DNA of 64,000 nt. Source: a bacterium. GTDB lineage: Bacteria > Actinomycetota > Acidimicrobiia > Acidimicrobiales > CATQHL01. The stretch lies in the NCBI GenBank assembly GCA_026708055.1, contig JAPOVS010000026.1, positions 62,001 through 126,000 on the forward strand, given 5' to 3'. The number at the start of each line of letters is the position of its first letter. Within the stretch, counting starts at the first letter, position 1. The notes under the pieces were generated by a model that ran no database searches, was not told the DNA's origin, and saw only the letters and a program-made list of their open reading frames with translations. Made by a program: the position numbers and the translations under genes. Below, in pieces: positions 56,922-64,000 of the stretch.

Positions 56922-57628
56922 GCCGGGCAGACCTGCGCCAAGGCCCGGTCCAGCGCCGCAGGGACACGACTGGCCAGCAGCCCGGCGTCCACTGCCCGCG
57001 CCACGGACGGGTCGACCTCGAGGCGGAGCACCACCGGGGCACCCACCACGTCCTCCACGTCGCCGGCGGTCAGCGGGCGGCCCGGCTCAACCAGCAACAC
57101 GACACCGGTCGGCTGCAGAGGCGCCCGCGCCGCCCTGCGCAACGCCAGGAAGCAGGCCCGAGTCACCAGCCAGGACCTGTCGGCTCCGGCCACGATCCGG
57201 CGCCGCACGTCGATGTCGTCGGGAGCCGCCCCGGCCGCGACGCCCCCGGCTTCCTCGCCACCGGCTCGCCACAGGCAGCCGCCGTCGATGATCGCCACGC
57301 GGTGGTCGGCGACCAGCTCGCGCGCCATCAACTCGGCCCGGTCGGTCCGGGACAGCGGCCCGGCGCCGCGGTGCAGCAGCGAGAGCCCCGAGGCGACTTC
57401 ACGCTCCAGGCGACGCAGTGCATCGATCTGCACCTCGTCGCCCACGTTCAACCAGTCGGCAACACCGGGCGTGGCGGGCTCGGGCACACCCAGCAGCCCG
57501 GCCGAGTCGCCACAGAGGTCGACGAGCAGGGATCCGGCGTCGGTGGTGGCCGCCCACCGCCGAGCCGCCAGGGCCGCAACGACCGACGTCCCCGATCCTC
57601 CCTTGACCGACCAGCACGCAACGTACAT
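56918..57628 (-). CDS. CpaE/MinD-like P-loop protein of the tad operon
   Basis: A 236-residue ATPase of the MinD/CpaE type. It starts MYVACWSVKGGSGTSVVAAL, with the deviant Walker A KGGSGTS, and has LLVDLCGDSAGLLGVPEP and VAIIDGGCLWRAGG where the second nucleotide motif is expected. These proteins localise the pilus machinery. It is the first gene of the tad operon; the 211 bp upstream hold a REP-like palindrome. Confidence 0.82.
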   Translation of the reverse strand: MYVACWSVKGGSGTSVVAALAARRWAATTDAGSLLVDLCGDSAGLLGVPEPATPGVADWLNVGDEVQIDALRRLEREVASGLSLLHRGAGPLSRTDRAELMARELVADHRVAIIDGGCLWRAGGEEAGGVAAGAAPDDIDVRRRIVAGADRSWLVTRACFLALRRAARAPLQPTGVVLLVEPGRPLTAGDVEDVVGAPVVLRLEVDPSVARAVDAGLLASRVPAALDRALAQVCPA

Positions 57629-57706
57629 CTCTGCCTCCTCCTGTTGGCGCGCCCGCCAAGGCGCGCTTCGTGGCTTTCAGGGGGAAGCCGGGAACGTTTC
57701 ACGACT

Positions 57707-57731
57707 GGATTCCGGCCTGCGCCGGAATGAC
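57707..57731. repeat. REP-like palindrome, copy 4
   Basis: GGATTCCGGCCTGCGCCGGAATGAC, identical to 46971-46995. It lies about 80 bp upstream of the tad operon's first gene, within the 5' region. Confidence 0.8.
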
Positions 57732-57839
57732 GATGGCGACACATCAGCAGGTCGCCGGTCGGCGCTGGAGTTGACGGGCACCTGCGGCGCCGAGTTGGGA
57801 TCCGGGCCCGGCCGAGCCGGGTGCCGGGAAATCAGTGGG

Positions 57840-57914
57840 TCAGACTTCGCGGACCTTCTTGGCCACCCAGGCCACGAGTACCGCCACCAAGACGAAGAGG
57901 AAGAACTTCTTCAT
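57840..57914 (-). CDS. 24-residue single-helix membrane peptide
   Basis: MKKFFLFVLVAVLVAWVAKK followed by VREV: a short hydrophobic helix between lysines. Similar Met-Lys-Lys mini-proteins of 22-30 residues occur in other actinobacteria, by my recollection. It lies directly 3' of selC on the same strand. The function is unknown. The pattern is too regular to be chance, but the start has no clear ribosome binding site. Confidence 0.55.
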   Translation of the reverse strand: MKKFFLFVLVAVLVAWVAKKVREV

Positions 57915-57962
57915 TGCACCGAAGTATACGACCGCGATCTCAAGTCGCAAGCTCGCGCGATA

Positions 57963-58000
57963 GCGGAGGTGGACGGGAATCGCGGAGGTGGACGGGAATC
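57963..58000. repeat. Two tandem 19-bp copies of the tRNA-Sec 3' end
   Basis: GCGGAGGTGGACGGGAATC occurs at 57963-57981 and again at 57982-58000, and is identical to the tRNA-Sec 3' end at 58068-58086. In tRNA orientation both copies lie 67 bp downstream of the gene. This is the layout of attachment-site scars left by elements that integrate into tRNA 3' ends. Confidence 0.75.
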
Positions 58001-58067
58001 CCGCGTCATCGGGCAGCCACCGCACGACGGCGGCCGCTGCCGGACGGCGACCGCACATGGGAGAACA

Positions 58068-58163
58068 GCGGAGGTGGACGGGAATCGAACCCGCCGGACG
58101 GGGATCGCCCGTCCCGCCCGCTTTGAAGGCGGGGGAGCCCACCAGGCGCTCGGACACCTCCGC
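58068..58163 (-). tRNA. selC: Selenocysteine tRNA, tRNA-Sec (anticodon TCA)
   Basis: A 96-nt tRNA. The acceptor stem has eight pairs (GCGGAGGT with ACCTCCGC), one more than normal. The anticodon stem is CCCGC/GCGGG with loop CTTCAAA; TCA, at plus-strand 58124-58126, reads UGA. A long variable arm forms from GGACGGG/CCCGTCC, and the T-loop is TTCGATT. The eight-pair acceptor, long variable arm and TCA anticodon identify tRNA-Sec. selA, selB, selD and any Sec-containing gene are not seen in the window. CCA is not encoded. Confidence 0.93.
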
Positions 58164-58226
58164 CTGCGACCCTAGCGGGCGGCGGCCGCCGCACCGCAGG
58201 CGATCAGACTCGGACGGACAGAGCGC

Positions 58227-59186
<960 letters not shown>

Positions 59187-59280
59187 CAGGCGGCCGAGTG
59201 CCGGCCGCCCGAGCCTCCCCTGAACGAGAGCCGCGAACTCACACTACAGAGCGAGCCGGCTCGTTCAACCGCGCGGCCTG

Positions 59281-59790
59281 TCAGCACGACAGGTCGGCGA
59301 GGCGCCGACCGAGCCTCGCCGCCATCCGGCGCTGGCTCGGCGCCGTGGCCCGCTCGTCGAGCAATGCCAGTCCTCGCGCCTCGATCCCCTGAAGGTCCCC
59401 CGCCACGATGGCGCAGAAGCGACCCTCGGCGGCCTCGGCCACGTCGCCGAGTTGGGCGGCGAAACGTTCCAGCGAGGAGCGCAGCCGCGGCAGCACCACG
59501 TGCAGGAGCACGACGAGGCGGTCGGAGGTGCCCGTGGCGGCCCCCCGGAACAGTTCCTCCCAGCCCGGCGACGGCGCACGGACCCGCTCGGTGGCCCCCA
59601 GAGCCGGAGAGTCCGCCAGTAGCGCCTCCCAGTCGGTACCGTGCTCAGCGAAACGGCGCGCCGTCTGGTGCAGGTACACAGCCACGGCGCCATCCTTCTC
59701 GCCGACGCCCCAGAGCCTCAACGACTCCGCCAGGTGCCGCTGCAGCCAGACGTAGCGCCCGACCGAGTCGGTGAGATCTTCGATCATCAT
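59281..59790 (-). CDS. Hypothetical helical protein
   Basis: About 169 residues from ATG 59790 (MIEDLTDSVGRYVWLQRHLA). It is predominantly helical, with pairs of conserved-looking Trp, Arg and His (LHQTARRFAEHGTDWEALLA). No motif recognised; the four-helix layout recalls ferritin-like proteins, but the paired ExxH metal ligands are not seen. It lies between the sigma factor and nadE on the same strand. Confidence 0.55.
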   Translation of the reverse strand: MMIEDLTDSVGRYVWLQRHLAESLRLWGVGEKDGAVAVYLHQTARRFAEHGTDWEALLADSPALGATERVRAPSPGWEELFRGAATGTSDRLVVLLHVVLPRLRSSLERFAAQLGDVAEAAEGRFCAIVAGDLQGIEARGLALLDERATAPSQRRMAARLGRRLADLSC

Positions 59791-59863
59791 GGCACTGGCT
59801 CCAGACGACTCGGTCCGCCGGTGAGCCAGATCCTGCACCTGCTGTGCTTTCCCGGCATGCCGC

Positions 59864-61567
59864 TCAGTCTCGGGCCTCGCCCCGGTAACGGTTCGTGATT
59901 GGCATGCGGCGATCCTTGCCGAAGGCCTTGGGCGTCACCCGCACCCCCGGCGGCCCCTGGCGGCGCTTGTACTCCGCCACGTCGACGAGCCTGCCGACCC
60001 GCCGCACCAGTTCGGGGTCCGCACCGGCCGCAATGAGCTCGCCGACGGTCTTGTCCCCCTCCACGAAGGCACGGGCAACGGGGTCCAGCGACTCGTACGG
60101 CGGCAGGCTGTCCGAGTCGCGCTGGTCGGGCCGCAGTTCGGCCGACGGCGCCTTGGCAAGCACCCGCTCGGGGATGAGCGCCCGGCCGGCGGTGGCGTTG
60201 CGACGACGGGCCAGTTCGTAGACCTGCATCTTCCAGATGTCCGCGATCGGCGCGAAGGCGCCGGCCGAGTCGCCGTAGAGCGTGGAGTAACCCACCGCGG
60301 CCTCGGACTTGTTGCCGGTGGTGAGAACCAGCCAGCCGAACTTGTTGGCCAGCGCCATCAGAACGATTGCGCGGATGCGCGACTGCACGTTCTCCTCGGC
60401 CAAGCCGGGCGGAAGGTCCGCGAACTCCGGTGCCAGCATGGCCTCGAAGGCGCTGTGCGCCGCCTCGATCTCGATGATCCGCCCCTCGATCCCCAGATTG
60501 GCACAGAGCGCTTCGGCGTCGGTGACGGAGTGGGCCGAGGAGTAGCGCGACGGCATGAGCACACCGTGCACCCGATCGGCACCGAGGGCGTCGGTGGCCA
60601 CGGCGGCGACGAGGGAGGAGTCCACGCCGCCGGAGAGACCCAGGCACACATCGGTGAACCCGCTCTTCCGCACGTAGTCGCCGGTGGCGAGGACGAGGGC
60701 GGCATAGATCTCATCCAGTGGATCCAGTGGCGACGGCGGCGGAGCCGGCGGCAGTCCGTGCGGGGCAACGGCCGGCGGGGCGCTCACGACGATCGTCGCC
60801 AGCGGGCCGACATCGCCCGCGTCCGTCGGCACCTGCCGGGGGACGACGTCGACGAGGAGGATCTCCTCCTCGAACGCCTTCGCCTGCGCCACGACCTGCC
60901 CGGCGGTATCGAGGACAACGGATCTGCCGTCGAACACCAGCTCGTCCTGCCCCCCGACCAGGTTGACATACGCCACCGGGCAGTCGATCCGGCCGATGCG
61001 CCTCCTGAGAACGCCGAGCCGCTCATCGAGCTTGCCGACGCTGTACGGCGAGGCGTTGATGTTGACGATGACCTCGGCGCCCCCTGCCGCCAACTGCTCG
61101 ACGGCGCCACCGTCGATCCAGACGTCCTCGCAGACGGAGACCCCCACGGCCACCCCGGCGATCTCGAAGAGCGCTTCCGGCGTGCCCGGCGTGAAGTGGC
61201 GGTGCTCGTCGAAGACCCCGTAGTTGGGCAGGTGTGCCTTGCGCGCCATGCCGGCGATGGCGCCGTTGGCACAGACCGCGGCCGCATTGAACAGTGCTCC
61301 GTCACAGCCGGCCACGGGCAGCCCCACGACCGCCGCGCAGCGACCGGTCGCGGCGGCGATCTTCTCGAGGGCCGCCTGGCAGTCCGTGGCGAAACGCGGC
61401 TTCGCGAGGAGATCCTCCGGCGGGTAGCCGCAGACGGCCAACTCGGGGAAGACGGCCAGATCGCCGCCGCTATCGGACACGTCCGCCAGCGCCGCGAGCA
61501 TGCGCTCGACGTTGCCGTCGAGGTCGCCGACGGTGAGGTTCAGCTGGCAGATGCCGACGCGGAGCAT
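59864..61567 (-). CDS. nadE: Glutamine-dependent NAD+ synthetase
   Basis: A 567-residue two-domain enzyme. The N-terminal nitrilase-type glutaminase has the E-K-C triad in LAVFPELAVCGYPPEDLL, KAHLPNYGVFDE and VGVSVCEDVWIDGG. The C-terminal synthetase has the PP-loop LGLSGGVDSSLVAAVATDAL and VLTTGNKSEAAVGYSTLYGD. It converts nicotinate adenine dinucleotide to NAD+ with ammonia channelled from glutamine. ATG 61567 gives the usual start (MLRVGICQLNLTVGDLDGN). Confidence 0.95.
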   Translation of the reverse strand: MLRVGICQLNLTVGDLDGNVERMLAALADVSDSGGDLAVFPELAVCGYPPEDLLAKPRFATDCQAALEKIAAATGRCAAVVGLPVAGCDGALFNAAAVCANGAIAGMARKAHLPNYGVFDEHRHFTPGTPEALFEIAGVAVGVSVCEDVWIDGGAVEQLAAGGAEVIVNINASPYSVGKLDERLGVLRRRIGRIDCPVAYVNLVGGQDELVFDGRSVVLDTAGQVVAQAKAFEEEILLVDVVPRQVPTDAGDVGPLATIVVSAPPAVAPHGLPPAPPPSPLDPLDEIYAALVLATGDYVRKSGFTDVCLGLSGGVDSSLVAAVATDALGADRVHGVLMPSRYSSAHSVTDAEALCANLGIEGRIIEIEAAHSAFEAMLAPEFADLPPGLAEENVQSRIRAIVLMALANKFGWLVLTTGNKSEAAVGYSTLYGDSAGAFAPIADIWKMQVYELARRRNATAGRALIPERVLAKAPSAELRPDQRDSDSLPPYESLDPVARAFVEGDKTVGELIAAGADPELVRRVGRLVDVAEYKRRQGPPGVRVTPKAFGKDRRMPITNRYRGEARD

Positions 61568-61617
61568 CCCGTCAGGCTACCGAGACCGCCCTCCGGTCGA
61601 TCCGGGGGATGTTCGGG

Positions 61618-63045
61618 TCAGATCGAGTAGTACAGCTCGAACTCCATGGGATGCGGGCGCAGGCCGACCGTGTCGATCTCCTCCCGCTTGGCCTCGATGT
61701 AGGACTCCAGGAGCGACTCGCCGAAGACCCCGCCCACTCGCAGGAAGTCGTGATCCTCCTCGAGCGCGTCGAGCGCCCGGCCGAGCGAGCCGGGAACCGT
61801 CGCCACACCCGCCAACTCCTCCGGCGACAGCGAGTAGATGTCCTTGTCGAGAGGATCCGGCGGCTCGATGCCGTTGAGCACGCCGTCGAGACCGGCGAGC
61901 AGGATGGCGGCGAAAGCCAGATAGGGGTTGGCGGAGGGGTCGGGGCACCGGAACTCGATGCGCTTGGCGGCGGGACTCTCCGAGACCAGCGGCACACGGA
62001 TGGCCGCGGAACGGTTCCGCTCGGAGTACACCAGGTTCACCGGCGCCTCGTATCCCGGGACGAGTCGCTTGTAGGAGTTGACGGTCGGGGCCGCGAACAC
62101 CAGGATCGCCGGGGCGTGGGCCAGCACGCCCCCGGTGAAGTGGCGCGCCAACTCCGAGAGGCCGGCGTAGTTGTCGCGGTCGTAGAACAGCGTCTCGCCG
62201 TCCTTCCACAGCGACATGTGCACGTGCATGCCCGACCCGTTGTCGCCGTAGATGGGTTTCGGCATGAACGTGACGGTTTTCTGCGCCCGCGCCGCCACGT
62301 TCTTGCACACGTACTTGTAGAGCTGCACCTTGTCGGCCATCGCCAGCAGGTGGTCGAAGCGCATGTCGATCTCGGCCTGCCCGGCCGTGCCGACCTCGTG
62401 GTGGTGCAACTCCACCTCCACCCCGCACGCCTCGAGGGTGGCGACCATCTCGGCCCGAAGATCCTGGTGGCGATCCAGGGGCGGCAGGGGGAAGTAGCCC
62501 GACTTGTAGCGGATCCTGTGGCCGAGGTTCGGATCGTCACGGGCATCGAGCGTGTCGCCACTGGTCCAGATGCCCTCCACCGAACGCACCTCGTACGCCG
62601 ATCCGTAGGGCTCGTTGTGGTAGTTCACCCCGTCGAAGATGAAGAACTCGGCCTCGGGCCCCACGTAGCAGGTGTCGGCGATACCGGTGCCGTGCAGGTA
62701 GCGCATCGCCCGCTTGGCCACGACGCGGGGGTCCTTGAAGTACTCGAAACCGGTCACCGGGTCGTAGACGGTGCACAGCAGGGCCAGGGTCCTGTGCTTG
62801 TAGAACGGGTCGATGAAACCGGTGTCGGGATCGGGGATCAGGAGCATGTCCGACCGGTCGATGGTCTGGAAGCCGGTGATCGAGGAGCCGTCGAAGCCCA
62901 GCCCCTCGGCGAAGACGTCCCCGGTCAGTTCGTGCGCCGGCAGCGTGTAGTGATGCTGCGTGCCGGGAACGTCCGTGAACCTCATGTCCACGAACTGAAT
63001 GTCCTCGACTGCCAGGCGCGAAACAACTTCAGCGGGAGTTGTCAT
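61618..63045 (-). CDS. glnA: Glutamine synthetase type I
   Basis: A 475-residue enzyme of the GSI-beta type. It has the beta-grasp QFVDMRFTDVPGTQHHYTLP, GLGFDGSSITGF, the Glu metal site PEAEFFIFDG, KPIYGDNGSGMHVHMSLW and the end PHPMEFELYYSI. The Tyr in LDKDIYSLSPEEL matches the adenylylation site, so control by GlnE is likely. The ATG at 63045 is preferred (MTTPAEVVSRL) because GGAGGGT lies upstream. Confidence 0.97.
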   Translation of the reverse strand: MTTPAEVVSRLAVEDIQFVDMRFTDVPGTQHHYTLPAHELTGDVFAEGLGFDGSSITGFQTIDRSDMLLIPDPDTGFIDPFYKHRTLALLCTVYDPVTGFEYFKDPRVVAKRAMRYLHGTGIADTCYVGPEAEFFIFDGVNYHNEPYGSAYEVRSVEGIWTSGDTLDARDDPNLGHRIRYKSGYFPLPPLDRHQDLRAEMVATLEACGVEVELHHHEVGTAGQAEIDMRFDHLLAMADKVQLYKYVCKNVAARAQKTVTFMPKPIYGDNGSGMHVHMSLWKDGETLFYDRDNYAGLSELARHFTGGVLAHAPAILVFAAPTVNSYKRLVPGYEAPVNLVYSERNRSAAIRVPLVSESPAAKRIEFRCPDPSANPYLAFAAILLAGLDGVLNGIEPPDPLDKDIYSLSPEELAGVATVPGSLGRALDALEEDHDFLRVGGVFGESLLESYIEAKREEIDTVGLRPHPMEFELYYSI

Positions 63046-63153
63046 TGTGACCCTCCAGTCGGTCCGGTGCCGCTCGTGCGCGTCCCCCGGCGACATTGGC
63101 TGGAGACTGCCGGAAGTCTAGGAGTATGTTGCCCGGAGCGGGTACCGGTCGTC

Positions 63154-63171
63154 CCGGATCGCGCAATCCGG
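63154..63171 (-). terminator. Short hairpin after the xanthine-dehydrogenase-family gene
   Basis: CCGGAT and ATCCGG pair around the loop CGCGCA, six bases beyond the stop of the upstream minus-strand gene. No T-run follows, so termination is uncertain. Confidence 0.3.
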
Positions 63172-63177
63172 CGGCAT

Positions 63178-64000
63178 TCAGGATCGCCGGTCGGTGGGCC
63201 AGGTCGGCGGGCAGCCCCTCGCCAACCAGGTGGCGGCGGCGACCGCCACGAACACCGCGTCCGAACCGTTCACCGGCTCGTCATCGCTGCCGACGATCCG
63301 CACGTCCACCGCAGGCATCCGCGACGCCGGAACCACGCCGAAGGATCGCACCGTGAGATCCGCCACCGCGCCGGACTCGTCGGTTGCGATGGCCTCGGCG
63401 GTCACGAGGCTGTAGGCCATGTGGGCGGCGCCGATGCAGTAGGACCGCAGCACGACCTCGTCCAGCGGCTGCCCGCAGTCGACCTCCACGGCGATGACCT
63501 CGCCGACGTGCGCGGTGGCCACCCCTCCTCCGGGCAACCGGACCGCATCCGCCGTCCCGCGGGCGCCGGCCAGCAGGGCCAGCGCCTCGAGCACACCGGC
63601 GGCGCGCAGGTCCGCCGACGTGGGCGGTCCGGCGATATCCACCTCGGTGACCTCCAGGCCGGGTGCGACCGCGGCGACGGCCTCGACGATTCCCGGTGTC
63701 CGCGCCACGGCCAGCCGACCGGTGCCGTCGGCGTTGGCCCCACCGGCAACCGGCGGGCGCTTGGGCCCCAGGCGGGTGGCGTCGGGACGGGAGTACAGGA
63801 CTCGCACCGGCCGGCCCGTCTCCCCCGCGAGCCGCCGAGCCGCCGCCGGGGCCTCCGACCGAGCCTTGGCACCGAAGGCTCCGCCGTTGGCAAGTGGGTC
63901 GGCCGGTGTGCCGCCGGGGACGCACCACGAGGCATCGAGCTCCAGGTAGGCCGGCTCGCTCCAGCAGGTCTGCAGGGTGCGGTCCCAGGTGCCCGGCGGC
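63178..64000 (-). CDS. Xanthine dehydrogenase/aldehyde oxidase family Mo-binding subunit (C-terminal part; 5' end outside window)
   Basis: About 274 residues are visible. The molybdopterin-binding domain carries LANGGAFGAKARSEAPAAAR, the GGxFGxK signature near a Mo ligand. The C-terminal region ends ASRMPAVDVRIVGSDDEPVN followed by GSDAVFVAVAAATW, the usual closing segment of this family. The first residues, including the a/b hammerhead, lie beyond position 64000. The substrate is unknown; a purine is possible given the cluster at 21-28 kb, but that is 35 kb away. Confidence 0.83.
   Translation of the reverse strand, partial: PPGTWDRTLQTCWSEPAYLELDASWCVPGGTPADPLANGGAFGAKARSEAPAAARRLAGETGRPVRVLYSRPDATRLGPKRPPVAGGANADGTGRLAVARTPGIVEAVAAVAPGLEVTEVDIAGPPTSADLRAAGVLEALALLAGARGTADAVRLPGGGVATAHVGEVIAVEVDCGQPLDEVVLRSYCIGAAHMAYSLVTAEAIATDESGAVADLTVRSFGVVPASRMPAVDVRIVGSDDEPVNGSDAVFVAVAAATWLARGCPPTWPTDRRS

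Noticed and set aside
57840-58157. A 105-codon frame over the tRNA-Sec and the repeats
   Set aside because: It reads through the tRNA gene and repeats; only its last 24 codons look like a real peptide.

Overview
The window is high-GC bacterial chromosome. Gene content suggests an uncultured member of the Actinomycetota, most likely an Acidimicrobiia-like lineage. The reasons are a zinc-type S14 inside a long S10/spc ribosomal block, a Tad pilus locus with a DUF4244-type pilin, ClpC, a Crp-type regulator next to ispDF, and several starts that look leaderless. The lineage is an inference from family knowledge; no search was run.

Layout. 1-10035 (minus strand) holds 21 ribosomal/translocon genes from rplC to secY (cut by the window edge). 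rpsJ is not at the head, and three perfect 68-bp repeats copied from the rplP start lie between rpsC and rplP. 10350-12713 is a frameshifted secreted lipoprotein. 12.9-15.1 kb has a membrane-anchored molybdopterin oxidoreductase and a quinone oxidoreductase. 15.4-21.3 kb is accessory: a DUF4143 ATPase, a secreted HNH nuclease, a Fic protein and a secreted trypsin-like protease. 21.4-28.0 kb looks like purine or heterocycle salvage: a creatininase-family hydrolase, an FAD oxidoreductase, two amidohydrolases (one with its catalytic residues replaced) and a CBS-less IMPDH/GMP-reductase-like enzyme. 28.1-34.7 kb carries a polyprenyl diphosphate synthase, clpC, a lipoprotein fused to a HAD-like domain that lacks its nucleophile, and a NUDIX protein.

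34.9-41.4 kb is a decayed defence or mobile-gene region. It holds an SNF2-type helicase cut off by an IS481-family fragment, a DUF4143 ATPase between 14-bp direct repeats, the C-terminal remnant of an Eco57I-like methyltransferase, a Uma2-family protein, a truncated PLD-type protein and a MazEF pair. 41.5-52.6 kb returns to core genes: crp, ispDF, rlmB with a large RGG-rich N-terminus, holB, tmk, an MFS transporter, topA and nhaA. 52.7-57.6 kb has an RsbW-like kinase and a complete-looking minus-strand tad operon (cpaE-like, tadA, tadB, tadC, pilin, tadE).

57.8-64.0 kb contains a 24-residue membrane peptide, a selenocysteine tRNA (selC, anticodon TCA) with two extra copies of its 3' end just downstream, an RpoD-like sigma factor, a hypothetical protein, NAD synthetase, glutamine synthetase I and the end of a xanthine-dehydrogenase-family subunit. 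A dispersed REP-like palindrome occurs at least four times, once in frame inside ispD.
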